A stretch of DNA of 64,000 nucleotides from Amoebidium appalachense (taxonomy: Eukaryota; Ichthyosporea): assembly GCA_963693365.1 (NCBI GenBank), contig CAVNZM010000011.1:6634001-6698000 (forward strand), given 5' to 3'. The translations under genes were made by a program, and so were the position numbers. A model generated the notes under the pieces. That model searched no databases. It was not told the origin of the DNA and was given only the letters and a program-made list of their open reading frames with translations. This document shows, in pieces, positions 41,861 through 63,658 of the stretch. Each line of letters starts with the position of its first letter. Positions within the stretch are counted from its first letter, which is position 1.

Positions 41861-42149
41861 TCGGAGGCTCTTACATAATGCTGGCTTGATGATTTCAGAC
41901 TTCGAACGAGTGTAATTGTTTATGTACACGATACCTTTGTGTGTACTTCTTTGGTGACTTGTCGTTGTGCTTGCTCCCTCGTTTTTTCTCTCTGAGCACA
42001 CGAGGTGGCAAGAGAAAAGTTACCTGTAACCCTAAAGGCGGGATGCCTTTGTCTTTCCTTTGCTGTCAACACAACACGAGGTATTGAAAGAGAAAGGAAA
42101 AAAAGGCCACACGTGCATGAATTTAACTCTCGGAACATATAAATTTACA

Positions 42150-42430
42150 CGGGATCAAGTCAGTGAGTAGATTAACCGGCAGCTAAACACACATCAGTAC
42201 GCACACACAACCAAACGCACTGTACTCTCTTCCTTAAATGTTTAGAAAGCACAATCACAAAAGCGATTATTTGCACGTTCCACTCGAAAGACGGGTGACA
42301 TAAATATATTTGGCAGAACACAGAATTCAACAGGGGATAATTCACTGTAAATGAACTAGCTAGCTACACATCACTACACACAGAAAACAAAACACACTGC
42401 ATTCTCTTCCCTTCATTCAACAAAAAAGCG
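42150..42430. repeat. diverged tandem duplication of about 170 bp
   Basis: Two segments share the order AGTGAGTAGATTAAC/ACTGTAAATGAACTAG, CACACATCA-TACGCACACA, AACACACTG-ATTCTCTTCC and AAAAAAGCG, starting near 42155 and 42325. Similarity is obvious but imperfect. Unique sequence otherwise; no gene recognised between 41860 and 43360. Confidence 0.55.
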
Positions 42431-42627
42431 AAAATATGTAGATAGGACGTTTGAATAACATTCGTTTATCATAACGACAACAGCACAAAACAGCCTCGCA
42501 TTTAAAAATATCCAAGTATTTCACACATTCTTCACAATGAGCGAATATAGAGGCCGTACCTTGCGAAGCTTCGGCCTGGCACACACAGAAGGTCCCCACC
42601 CCCCCCCCTCCCCCCTCCCCCTCCCCC

Positions 42628-42687
<60 letters not shown>

Positions 42688-42908
42688 ACCCATGCACACA
42701 CAGAAAACCTGGGGAAAACACCGACACCACCCACCCCTTAAATTCATGAGGAACAGAGAAGATATAGCGAGAGCACTACTTTGCATCACAGAGTTTCCGC
42801 GGGGGAGGCACCCACCTTAAAACTTTAAACTTTAGGGACATTGCTCTTTTTGGGAGACAGTAATGGGAGTGCAGAAGAAATTACACCCTACACACGGAAC
42901 CTCCCCCC

Positions 42909-42942
<34 letters not shown>

Positions 42943-43070
42943 ACACCGCCCTCCTCACCCACCAAAACAAAAACAAAACAAACAAGAAACATAACCGATC
43001 CATTTACGCACGGTCCACACCTACACACAAACTCATGCACGTGCGTGAGCACATGCGTGTACACTGACTG

Positions 43071-43108
<38 letters not shown>

Positions 43109-43362
43109 CACATCAATCACTCAACCACATAAAAAACCACACACAAACACACTCAACAACCCAATCATCCAGCCCCCCCCCCCCCCCCCCCCCCCCCCGC
43201 CCCGCCCCACCCCCTCCCCCCCCCCCTCCCCCCTCCCCCCACCTCCCCCACCCCCTAGGCTGAGCTCCTTCTCTTGCCACACACATCGACACTCAAAGAC
43301 ACACCTTCCCCCCCCCCCCCCCCCCCCAAAAAAAAAAAAAAAAAAAGAAATAAAACCTACAG

Positions 43363-43838
<476 letters not shown>

Positions 43839-43852
43839 CCCCCCTCCCCACC

Positions 43853-43899
<47 letters not shown>

Positions 43900-43901
43900 A
43901 A

Positions 43902-43949
<48 letters not shown>

Positions 43950-43957
43950 ATACACAG

Positions 43958-48669
<4,712 letters not shown>

Positions 48670-48816
48670 GTTGACCGATACAGGCATTGCTATTTTTACT
48701 CATTGTATGCTTCGAATTCGGACTGGGTATACTGACTTCTTTTGAAGAACGTTTTGTGTTTTATCTCAGAGTTTCAGTGTTCAACATAATTATTATTTGA
48801 TTTTAACTTTTTTTTT

Positions 48817-48864
<48 letters not shown>

Positions 48865-49223
48865 TTTCTCAAAGTTGAAAAAGAGAGGATGCTTGAAAGG
48901 TGGGAAGATTATCGCAGCTACCTTTTCAATTATTTCAGTTTTTTAAAAAGGTTCCTTTTCTTTTCCTTTTTCTTCGGCAGCCTTTCTTTTTAAAGGGGCC
49001 GGACTGAACTTTCGAAGCAAAGCGATTGATCACGTGCCTCTCCTGTCTTCCAATGAGATGTATATCATAAGAGTACATATTCCTACGTTATTTATTGTTT
49101 TATAATATTCTTATCTTCCTGAGATTAAGTTAGCTTTGAACCACTATATATCTCACACGTCCCGATCGAGAGATTTAGTTTCAATGATTTTTTTTAAAAT
49201 CATTGAACGAGAAATACCGTTGG

Positions 49224-49682
49224 TCATGAGACTGCGATACTGTATATATGATCTCTTTTTCGTGTCCGGCCTTGAGCTACTACAGTACTGTACACCAATA
49301 AAGTAAATGGAGAAAAAAGTATTTTCTTTAGTACGACGGCTGGAGAGGCCGGCGCAGTCAAAACGTCGCAGGGAATTCCGTGCTTGAGGGAGGGCTTACA
49401 GCATTTTCCAGCACGGCCACACACTAGACGAGGGGCGCCCCGAGCTACATATACACCGTATTTTTTTCCAGCACGGCCACACACTAGACGAGGGGCGCCC
49501 CGAGCTACATATACACCGTATTTACAGGATAAGTATACACCCATGACTCGTTTGGGTGGGAGTCTAGATAGGAAAGCTAAAGCTAGAACTACCAAATCAA
49601 ATTGAGCCGAATTCAGAAGAAAATCTATTACAGAGAACCCCTCCAAGTGGGGGGAGTCTGCCGGCAGGGCATCTATGTACAT
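49224..49682 (-). other. 152-codon open frame across a 60-bp tandem duplication
   Basis: A minus-strand open frame starts MYIDALPADSPHLEG and contains two tandem 20-residue units (YGVYVARGAPRLVCGRAGK) created by a 60-bp duplication. It has no splice context and no recognised domain, and could be chance. It is listed because the region lacks low-complexity sequence and the repeat length keeps the frame. Confidence 0.2.
49404..49523. repeat. perfect 60-bp tandem duplication
   Basis: Two adjacent units of TTCCAGCACGGCCACACACT...ACATATACACCGTATTT are identical over nearly 60 bp. Each contains the 10-bp palindrome GGGGCGCCCC. No homopolymer borders it. Confidence 0.93.
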
Positions 49683-51196
49683 AGCTACGAAAGACGGAGT
49701 TTTTGCCCCAGCCTCGCTAGTGGGGAGGATCCAAACTGTATTTCTATTCGTGTCTGATACACGAACAAGCTAAGAATTACAAAATGAAAGAAAGAAAGAA
49801 AAAAAGAAAAAGAATAAAAAGAAAAAAAAGAAACATGGGTGAGCCCTACCAGCCATATCTCAGAACTTCGATGTCAACGAAACAGTCAGCAACGGAAAAA
49901 TTGCCTAACTTAGACAGTATCGCGCTATATTTTGAAATCTCCTATTTATGCTCATGATATATTTATATATGTTATATCTCTAGTCTGTTTTAAAAGCAAT
50001 TAGTATGTGTTATATTTTGGTTAGCAAATTTCATTAGCTTTGTGAAAGCTCTACCCTTTCAGCTGATGCCGATTTTCCATGTTCTTGTTTCATGGTGCGT
50101 CACCAGGGTGTTTTATTCTCAACCATCTACGAACCAACTCGTCGTCTTTTGCGCTAGTCAGTGGTTTTTACACACAAGACTGTGTGTTGAGGGTGGCAAG
50201 GGGGAGGGAGGGGGGAGGGGGGGGGGGGGGGGGGGGGAGGGGGGAGGGTTGCTCTTGTGGGCAGCTGTGATTGAAGCTTTAGGGTGCATGTCAAGGCCAT
50301 GCATAGGCTTTGTGTGAGTATACATGTCTGGTCAAACAGACGGTTCGATATTGCTGTTGAAGTACTAGTGGCAGGCAGCCAATATGAACTTTGACTGGTT
50401 AACGTTTGTGACGCCGCATGGATCTTTCGGTGTGTGCACGTATTGACGTAGGGCGTAGAGTTTGGGGTGGGTGGGTGGGTGGGGGGGGGGGGGGGGGGGG
50501 GGGGGGGAGGGGGGGGGGGGGGGAGGTGACAGGGGTTGTGAAAGGGAACTGGTAATCACTGCGACTCTGCCTTTATGGGCTGCAGTCGACCTGTTGATGT
50601 TGACTCTAGGGAGGTCTGCTTTACCCATTCGCAAAACATGAAGGCTGTCGCAGTCAGACGTGAGAGTCTCCACGCGGGCGGCAGCCCATCAAAATTCACG
50701 GTGTTAATGCATATGCATTGAGTCCGAATAAATGTGTCTTGGATGGCTGAAAACTTCGGCGAGATATATTTAAAGACTGTCCCCAGTTTTCTCCCTAAAT
50801 TTGGGGTCCGTTTCGTCACAATTCAATGAACAGGCTTCTGTCTTTCCATGCCTTAGAGAACCTAGGGAGCGCAGCGAAGGAAGGCGGGGAAGGAGGAGGG
50901 GGGGGGGGGGGGAGGATGTTTTCCTCCTGGTCTTCCCAAGCCCCCGGGGCTTGGTCCGGCCCTACCCAACCAAAATACTACCAAATCCTCCAAAAAGAAC
51001 CAATTGAAGATTAAGTTACGTGCAGCCTAGAGACACATGTGTCCTTTGCCGGCAAGACGCACATCCCCACACGGGCAGGCTAGACACTCATATCTGCATC
51101 AAAGATGATTGTTTACCCACTCAACTTGGCCATTACTGAGTTATCATAATTAAACCTGTCCGATGATTTCGGCTGTGAAACCTGGTCCAATCCCCT

Positions 51197-51228
<32 letters not shown>

Positions 51229-51394
51229 ACAAAAAAAAAAAACAAAAAAACAAAAAACAAAAAAAAAAAAAACCTGTGTTGTTCAATCCCTTCCTCCCTC
51301 CCTTCCCCCCCCACACCCACCTACCCACACAATTGCACATGTACCAGTGATACGGTGTGCGTGCATCGTTTACCCTTTCTGAGCCCTCCCCCCA

Positions 51395-51443
<49 letters not shown>

Positions 51444-52222
51444 AAAAAAAAAAAAAAAGAGCCCATGCCACCTCGTCGGAAACACACGCACAAACACAAC
51501 ATACACTTCTATTCGTTTTTGTTACCTATGTGTCTAGATATTACTTAGACTAGTATGATGATTCTAGATATGATTTAGATAATATTTTCATATTACAGAT
51601 AATAATCCTTAACAAGCATACTTACGTTATCCCCTTTCCTCTCCCTTCCTTTCTCCATCTATTTCTGGCCGGCTATACAAGCCTAATCCTTCCCCCTTCC
51701 CCCTTCTACGTTGCATCCATATGCATAACTACACAGACACACACACAGACACACACACACACGTCCCTCCCCTCTCCCCTCCCCCTCCCCCCCTCCCCCC
51801 TCCTCCCGGCCCCACACACACACGCACCAAAGCACACACACCTCCTCTCCCCTCGCCCCCACGCCCTCCTATACACACACACAGTTGCCCACACACGGAC
51901 GCATTTGCGTGTATACAAAGACACACATACACACCCCACACACTAACCCAAACACGCACACACACACACAACCCCCTCACACACACACACACCCTACACA
52001 CATACATATCTTCCCCCCCTCCTCCCCGCTCCCCCCCCCCCCCCCCCCCCCCCCCACACACACACACCCATCCTCCCCCCCAACACACACACACACCCAT
52101 CCCCACCCCCCAACACACACACACACACACACACACACGTCCACACCTCCCCAACCCTCACACCAGAGAGACATACACATCTCTCCCCCCCCTCCTCCCA
52201 CACACACACCCACCCCACCCCA

Positions 52223-52255
<33 letters not shown>

Positions 52256-52261
52256 AAACAC

Positions 52262-52343
<82 letters not shown>

Positions 52344-52345
<2 letters not shown>

Positions 52346-52434
52346 GCACACTCAAGCAGCTTTGCCTGCGGGTCGATAATGAGGTAGCCGTAGTTGTCTT
52401 CGAGAAGGGGAATAACACGTACTGTGAACGCCAT
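52344..52434 (-). CDS. first exon of a glyoxalase II-like (metallo-beta-lactamase fold) protein
   Basis: From the ATG at 52434 (minus) the exon encodes MAFTVRVIPLLEDNYGYLII plus DPQAKLLE, matching the N-terminal strand of hydroxyacylglutathione hydrolases (x-V-x-P-x-L-x-DNY-x-Y-L-I-x-D). The enzyme class hydrolyses S-lactoylglutathione in the glyoxalase pathway. The exon runs into a (CA)n tract that is (GT)n in sense; the exact donor is ambiguous near 52344. The metal-binding THxHxDH exon is not found downstream, so this is a partial call. Confidence 0.5.
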
Positions 52435-52924
52435 GGTTGAAAGAAAGAAAACAGCCCTTGTTTTATTGTCTTAATATTGAAGAAACACTACAGGCCTTAC
52501 TGATGAACATGTCACGGCTCAGTGACTGACAGTGAGCCTCGGCAAGACAAAAAAAAAAAAAAAAAAAAGAGGAGGGGGGGGGGGGGGGGGGGGGGAGGAG
52601 AGGGGGGGAGATACGTGAGATTATCAGTGTTAGGTATTTATGATCCACACCTCTGGCTCCATACCTACAATAGTATCTTATGTCAATCCCCCCCCCCCCC
52701 CCCCTCCCCCCTCCGGGGGGGCCGGCCCCCACCCCATAGGCCACTCCCCTTTCCCTCCCCTCCCTCCCGCCTCCTACACACACACACACACATACACCAC
52801 CTTGCCCTTTCATTCACTGCCTACCCCCAGCTCTGAACAAACACTTATAACCTCACCCCTCCCCTTCACACACCACAACCTTGTGCGTGCGTGATTGTGT
52901 GTGCGCGCGCAATCATATCATGAA

Positions 52925-52956
<32 letters not shown>

Positions 52957-53100
52957 CACACACGCACACACACGCACACGCACACGCACACACACACGCA
53001 TACATGCACACGCGCGCGCACACACACACACACATACGTACACACGTACACACCTACACACTGCACAAACAAACACCCACACCCACCCACCCACCCACAC

Positions 53101-53182
<82 letters not shown>

Positions 53183-53205
53183 GCATGCACGCACGTTCAC
53201 ACTGG

Positions 53206-53295
<90 letters not shown>
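52435..53295. other. short intergenic or intronic interval
   Basis: Separates the start of the minus-strand glyoxalase-like gene from the first visible exon of the plus-strand polymerase. It contains an A-run followed by G-runs near 52550-52600, C-rich sequence, and CA tracts from 52940 to the acceptor at 53295. No polymerase exon was recognised in it. Confidence 0.5.
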
Positions 53296-56958
<3,663 letters not shown>

Positions 56959-58397
56959 CAATGGGAATGGCCCAAAATCACGTGAACGATGGTGGGGGAA
57001 CCCCTGTGGAGCATTTAAAGCCTTTTTGAGCGGCAACAGCCTTGACTAAGAACAACGCCGGATCAGCCCGTTCTTTTAAGATTCTTCGAATCTACTACAC
57101 CCTACACTCAGTCTGCCAGCATAATTATCCCCGTTTGGATTTTTTTTCCCCCTGGTGCACACAAGCAGTTTCCCCCCTGTTTACCTTCTCTCTGAAAGCT
57201 CGTCTTAGGCTTAAGAAGAATGTTGCACTTGAGATATATAGCTTAACCATTTGGCTTGTGAGACCGCGCATGCCTTTCAAAGTTTTTTATATTATACTTG
57301 TCCGGATTCACCTTAGGCTATATTCCTATTTTTTGTTTGTTTTTATGTTTCTGGCCAGAAAGTTATTAGCCAAGTTTGTTCACATGCAACACTTCCACAG
57401 TGATGCACGCATGCGCCCACACACGCACGAAAACCCCGACATGTGATTTTCCCTTCTTCAATTCGGCACGTGTACTGTACATGTAACATGTGATCTTACT
57501 TTGGTTCCCTATCTGTCTCTTCTCTAATTACCGAGGCTCACTGATCGCATACACTTGTTTTTTGTCAGCCTATCATGATAATCGTGTACAATGTCATATA
57601 CATAATTTTAAAACTTTGGATTCTTCATGAAAACAAAGTTCTTTAAATACGTGCGTATGCATAGTATTACGGTATCCACCATCATAATATATATATATAC
57701 TTGATATGATATGTGATATGCCCGGCCGTTATGCATGGTCTGCAAATTGGTATAACTATGCGCAATTAAGCGAGCCAAGTTTTTCAACAGCATGTGCTGC
57801 AGGGCGTGAAGCATGCACAGCATGTCACGGTACATGTACGTGGTCACTTGACAACTTGGGTAATATTGGTGCCGAAACCCCCCCCCCCCCCCCCCCTGAG
57901 GATGGGCTCTGCTTATGACACATACTGTGCGTATGGCTGATGTTGCATATTTGAATGTTTGCCTTTGCATGTGTCCTTCGTGTATGCGTACTTCGTACCG
58001 TGTTCCCGATCAAACCCCCCCCCCCACCACCACCACCAAAAGAGCCAAAAATCTTTATTCATTCATCATATATATATATTATATATATATATATAATGCG
58101 TTGTTTGCCGGACCTCAAATCCGGAATTTGGAGGGGACCTAAGGCCATTTTGTGAGGCATCAAAAACCATCGAAACGTTGCTTAGTTGTTTTTATGACAT
58201 ATATATATATATATTATATTTTAATACCGCGTGGCACAAGGGCATCCGTTTGCACTTGATAAGAACCGCATCCCCGGACACACAAAGCACACTGTCATAA
58301 TGATTCGCGCCCGACAACACAAGCAGATTTTGCTACAGAATCGTGTGTGACACACGCATATAAGACACGGGCCCTAGCGCTGGGGCTCCTGGGCAGG

Positions 58398-58437
<40 letters not shown>

Positions 58438-59420
58438 CTTTTATGTACATTGTGAGTAACCATTTTCAGAGGTTCAAGACATATTTTGTTTATTTCTTCT
58501 TGCTTTCCTTCGTCGCTCCAGGGTCAGTGAAACACATACCCAGACACGACCATCCTATATACACTTGTTACGAGACATACAAATTGAAACAGGGGAATAT
58601 GCACTGTTAATGCAACAAGCACAGCCTGTGCAAAAACCAAGCGTACAGATTTGAACCTTCACGCACAACGACGCAATCCATGTGCGTGCATACAGAAGTG
58701 AAACCTTCCATTATGTAGTTGAAAGAAGACAAGCGCAAAAAACACAACCGGAAAATTATGAAAAAGCACACAGCCGCAGTGTGCACGTAATGTGGAAGGC
58801 ATATAAGCATAAAAAAACATGCTGCAATATCGCAGGGAAAAAGCTGTGCCGTTTTGCTCAGCAAGAATGCACCGCGCAGGCGTGGTGCAGGCAGGCAGGC
58901 AGCAGCGGAGCATGATATTTTTTTGCGTAAAAATCAGCGGGTGTCCAGCGAGCGCACACGGGGCCGATGCATCACGTGCATTGCTGTGGGCATTTCGTGC
59001 CTGCCATCATGCACACGCTGTGCAGCAGGGGAGAGAGAGGGTGGAGGGAGGAAGGGAGGGGCAGGGAAGATGGGCGTGAGACGCTGCGCGGTGAATGATT
59101 CATGGCTACAGACGCAATACCATGCACATATACATGCCTAGACTGTTGTCCCCCCCCCCCCCCCCCCTCTTTTTTTTTGATCCTTCCATCCTCTTTGCCC
59201 TACCCGTTGACCGTCTCTTTACTTCCCACACATCACAGACCAACCCCACTTCACTCCTGCGCACACACCATCGACACCCAATCCCTTCAAAATACTACCA
59301 CCACCACCTACACACACCACGCATCGACAACACATCAAAAAGGAAAACACAAAGCCATTGAAAAAAATGCAGGGGAAAGGGATAAAGGGAAGACGTCCTT
59401 ACCTGCACCGCAGTTGCACC
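56959..59420. other. intergenic region between polymerase and acidic-domain gene
   Basis: Mostly unique sequence. A 134-codon plus frame at 57042-57446 starts just after the polymerase stop but has no recognised features and is more likely 3' flank. A family A copy lies at 57892-58020, a long G-run near 58400-58434, and T-rich and AT-repeat sequence (57685-57700, 58063-58095). No gene recognised. Confidence 0.55.
57892..58020. repeat. family A dispersed repeat, inverted, most complete copy
   Basis: On the minus strand: G-run, GGGAACACGGTACGAAGTAC, GGACACATGCAAAGGCAAAC, AACATCAGCCATACGCACAG, GTCATAAGCAGAGCCCATCC, TCA, G-run. About 130 bp, bounded by G/C-runs at both ends, and useful as a reference for the family. 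Confidence 0.9.
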
Positions 59421-61718
59421 CTAATAGTACCCATACGTGCCGTACGCACCCTGCGCCGCCCCATACCCGGGCATCGCCGGCGCCCCCGCCCCATACACGC
59501 TCCCAGCCCCGGGAACCTGAGCCGCGGGCGCAGCCGCCGCCGGGGGATAACCGGACATGCCGGCCATAGCCCCAGTCCCAGCCATACCGGGCATTGTGGC
59601 ACCAGGGGGCGCTGCTCCGGGATACACCGAGGGCGCGAAACCTCCCGCGGCTCCCATCCCCATCCCACCCATCCCCATTGCTCCCATGCCCATCGCACCC
59701 ATTCCCATACCCATACCCATGGCGCCCATCCCCATCCCCATTCCCCCCATACCCATCCCCATCGCCCCCATCCCTCCCATGGAACCCGGTTGGTTGTGCG
59801 TCTGGTTGGGGTTCGACGTCGCGCCCGAAGCTCTGAACCGCTTGATGATGCCCACCAACCACCCGCTCTTGTTCGTCACCTTCGTAAGGTCGCTCTCGCA
59901 GAACTTTGTGACAATGTCGAGCGCGGTGGGTTCAGAGAACTGAGCGAGGGACTGAACCACCTTTGCTTCGAGGTCTGTCTGTGCGAGGATTCCCGTCTGG
60001 TACAGGGGCATGAGGCGCATCTGAACGCTGAAGGGGAGCTGGTTGAACGCCATGAGGTTGGCCTGTGCGTCCTGGGGGAGGTGTTGCTCCTGGAAGGGGG
60101 GAAATGGTTGTCAGAAACGACAAGCAAGCAATTATACTATCAACACCACCTTTCACCGCAAATCACAATGCATCAACCCTATACCTCGCTCTCCCTCTAA
60201 ACGTAGCTCTGTGTTCCTGCCCGCGCAAAAGTTTTCCATGGCAGCCCCCCTCCCCCCCCCCTTCAACACGCACTCGCCGAGAGAGAGAATACCCAACAAC
60301 CCAACAACATGCACACAGCGAGAAAAAACGCTTAAAAAGCCCGCACCTAGGCACACACACGTACACACACATGCACACCTGGATGCGCTGGATAATCCTC
60401 AGGAAGAACCCGCTCTTGTTCCTGATGGCAGACAGGTCCGCCTCCGCCAGTTTCTGTACGCTCTCGTTTGCCACCGCCTCGCTGACGCTCTTCAGCTGGT
60501 CCCACACGTTGCTGCTGAAGTCAGACTCGGCCGCCTTGCCCGTGGCATAGAAACGCTGCAGCGCTGCCTAAGTAGGTGAGGGTAAGAATGTGTCACTCGA
60601 GATACAACAAAGCACATACAACGGACAAGGGACAAGGGGGAGGGAGGGGGGGGGGGGTGCTTGGTCTTCACATGTGTGTATACCATGATGTTTTGTGAAC
60701 GTGTGTGTTGAATTTACAACTCGAATTGAAAGAAGCGAAATGCTTTGACGAGAGCTAAAAACGACATCAGCAACAGCGAGGAAAACAAGAAGGTACTCGA
60801 TGCACATCCTCTGGATTCCTATGCTGTTCACGGTTCATTGACCTCCTGGGGCAGGTTTTAAACCGACTACCTGTGTGTTCGCGTACGCTAATGTTGGTAT
60901 GTTTGTGTGAGGAAGTACCTTCGTTGACTCCGCCAACTCCATGCGGCGTGGTCCAGACGCCTGCAAGAAAGCCATCGATGGAGCATTGGAGTGCGGCACT
61001 GCACCCATTCCCGGCTGCTGCATGGAGGATTGCCTGCCCGATCCTGCCATGTTCTCTGGCCGCCCTCTGTAGCGCTTAAGAATGCCGACAAGGAACGCAG
61101 TCTTGTTGCGGATGCCGTCCAGGTCGGCCTCGAGATACTTGTCGAAAATATCCGCCTGCACGTCTGAAGTGAAGTCGCGCATGGACTCGAGGACGTTCTT
61201 GTCAAGGTCACCGGGTCTCACCTAAAGGCAAAAGGAGTCAGAAGCGGGGGGGGGGGGGGGGGGGGGGTTGGATGTGCCCGAAAGTATGAAGTACAAAAAC
61301 AAAAGACAACACGAAGCAGAGTGCAAACCACAGGAGGAGAGCTGAGACAAGGAGAAACAACAAAGGACTAGTAAGACATCATCAATAGCCTATCGGGTAC
61401 AAAGGGCATGTGGCACACAAGCAGCACGATCATCCTGAAAGAGGTGTGTATGCACACCATAAAGTCGAAACCACGCTACACCATCTATTCTCTTTCTTAC
61501 GCAACACACACACACACACACACACACACCTGCCCCTTGTCGTACATTGCCTGGACCTTTGCCCTGAGGACAGGTGTGAACCAGTCCGGAAGGCCATCCT
61601 CGCTATCGGCATGAACTTGAACAGGAACCGGTTGGGACTCCCCATCAACCTTCACATTCTTGGTGACCTCGTTGTGGTCCTCCTCGTGGGGCCGCTTATG
61701 GGACTCGTCGGAAGACAT
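59421..61718 (-). CDS. protein with three hnRNP Q-type acidic domains and Met/Gly-rich tail
   Basis: Four exons in phase: 61530-61718, 60919-61221, 60379-60567, 59421-60089 (449 residues, no frameshift). The start at 61718 (MSSDESHKRP) follows a likely 5' UTR acceptor (tttctacag). Three related alpha-helical modules end in the same signature: DLDGIRNKTAFLVGILKRY (about 43-115), DLSAIRNKSGFFLRIIQRI (about 155-226) and DLTKVTNKSGWLVGIIKRF (about 228-314). The signature is that of the acidic domain at the N-terminus of hnRNP Q/R (SYNCRIP). The tail is MGGMGMGM-type repeats, then Ala/Pro and Gly/Tyr-rich sequence ending YGTYGYY. No RRM is present. The likely role is RNA-protein particle assembly, inferred from the domain family and tail. 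Confidence 0.88.
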
Positions 61719-62798
61719 TTTGCTGTAGAAAGGCAAAAAAAGGGGGTGAGAACGAGGGAGAAGGGGGACAGAAAGGTTCAGAAAGAACGGCTGTCTGCTC
61801 TAAAAAGGGCTTTCAGCGTAGATTTGCCATCCAAGAAAATGGGTATTAATATAAGTATTTGGTTCATACACCCAAGAGAACTTTACCAAAAGAAGAAATG
61901 AGACAACTGACAGAAGCGGAGATGAAGAATTTTTTACAATAACACACTATGCCAGGATGTGCAAGAAAAGAACAAGCGAAAGCCATAAAGATGAGAAACA
62001 TGAAAAGGGAGATTATGGAGCGGTATAAAGTAGCACAACGTTCACAAAAAGTTAGGTTGTGCAAGGGAAAGAGAAAGAGAAGCATCCATGAACATGGAAT
62101 GAACAAAAAAAAAAAAAGCTGATGTTCAAGCACTGACAACTTCACCCTTTTCCGCTTCAGCAAGCAGCCACGTCGTTCAATAGCGCTACCCTCCTACAGA
62201 TGTATAAGAAACAAAACACACATGAAACAGAAACAGCTCTAAGAAAAACTAAACGGGAAACACGACAATCAGGCTCGCTTACCTAAACAAGAAAGGAAAA
62301 GCCCACAAAACTTGGTAACAAAGTAAAAGTTGGTGGTGTAAGTTGTGATGACTCACCAGAAGGAAATTCGTTTTTGAAGGGGCGGCAAGGGCCAAAGGGG
62401 ATCTTTGCCAGTGTAAACCACGTGTCGGCGAAACAGTTAAAAACTTCCGGCGCTTAGTTGTACTAAAGCCAGCTTCAATTGGATGTGCTGATTTAACTCC
62501 GAACTTAAATGCTTTTAAATTTTTTAGTTCATAAGTACGAATCACCATAGAGATATCTCTAGTTCCTGCCAAATCATGCCAAACTCCAATTTGCAGCAGG
62601 CGGCGTCGTGCTTTTGCATGCATATCAAGGCCCCCCAGTAGGAGGCCTTGATGGGCCTTGATGCATATGCCAGCTCGAAGTGCTTTTGGGCCTTGCCAAC
62701 TCTGACAATGTTATAAAAGCAACTAATCTACAGTCTTCCTATACGGTTTATTTGACGTAGTTATGTCAACCTGTCCCTGGCCCTGTACCTCAAAAGGG

Positions 62799-63039
62799 TA
62801 CAGATACCGTCCGCGAATAAGAATCCCCACCAATAAGTTTTCGCCCCCGGCAAAATCGGTTTTTTTTTAAGATTCTGCCCCCCGGCCAGTTTTCGGGATC
62901 ATCTTATTGGTGGACGGATGAATAAATCATGGTCGATGGCCTCCCGTCATTAAGATTTTGACCCCGACCCCCCCAAAAAATTTAAGATTCGCCCCCCGGC
63001 CACATTTTCGGGGGTTCTTATTCGCGGACGATATCTGTA
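62799..63039. mobile_element. MITE-like element with 30-bp terminal inverted repeats and TA flanks
   Basis: The left end CAGATACCGTCCGCGAATAA plus GAATCCCC and the reverse complement of the right end (CAGATATCGTCCGCGAATAA plus GAACCCCC) differ at two positions. Both are preceded by TA, as expected for a TA target-site duplication of the Tc1/mariner type. The interior holds a second inverted repeat (CCACCAATAAG near 62827 and CTTATTGGTGG near 62903) and repeated GCCCCCCGGCC motifs. There is no coding capacity. It is therefore non-autonomous; assignment to a superfamily is inferred from the TA flank only. Confidence 0.75.
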
Positions 63040-63273
63040 AATAGACGTCTTACTAACGAGCCCGGTGCCAGTACTAGTGTGCACGGCATGCCGGCGATGA
63101 TCATGACCGGCACCGCCTCATGCATGCCGTGTGTACATGCCCATCCCCAAGGCACAATGCATGCCCGGACGGTTGTCCACAGCAACCCACCAATAATGAT
63201 AATCAGTTTACATTATTGGGCATACGAGCAGCATGAGCACTCCATGCACACACGCCCATAGACGTGTACATGG

Positions 63274-63314
63274 CAAGGCCTCCTAAATAGAGGTGTGCTA
63301 TTTAGGAGGCCTTG
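63274..63314. repeat. perfect 17-bp inverted repeat with 7-bp loop
   Basis: CAAGGCCTCCTAAATAG (63274-63290), loop AGGTGTG, then the exact reverse complement CTATTTAGGAGGCCTTG (63298-63314). A related AGGAGGCCTTGATG occurs near 62640. Confidence 0.95.
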
Positions 63315-63612
63315 GTACATGGCCATTCCTAAGTAGAGTATATTGGCCATGTGGCATGATCACGTGAGTCACCGGACATCTTGTCTGCCACATTTGTGTC
63401 TAAATCCCCGACCGGAAGGACGATTTTATGATTGCAAGAAGAAGTTACAACACACCGATAAGAGCACGATGAAGTTCATGTGTGTGAAATTGTATACGCA
63501 TGCACATGCACACGCGCGCACCACATATTTTTTTCATGCGATATACCTACGTAATGGTATCTTATGAAGTGCATGCACCGAGCCCTGTTCTTTTTTGTTT
63601 CCTTTTTCAGGG

Positions 63613-63658
<46 letters not shown>

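Larger units (their letters stand above)
48670..52343. other. interval without a recognised complete gene
   Basis: 48670-50200 and 50280-51180 are largely unique, moderately AT-rich sequence; the remainder is C/A-run, CA and C-rich repeat. It should contain the downstream exons of the minus-strand glyoxalase-like gene, but I cannot identify them. A near-palindrome, CCAAGCCCCCGGGGCTTGG, lies near 50937-50956. Confidence 0.5.

Noticed and set aside
51010-51120. Minus-strand segment reading GDVRLAGKGHMCL as a possible glyoxalase II exon
   Set aside because: It lacks the TPxHTxGH signature and ends in a stop; similarity is too weak.
57042-57446. 134-codon plus frame after the polymerase stop
   Set aside because: Hydrophobic, biased composition, no domain or splice context; more likely 3' flanking sequence.
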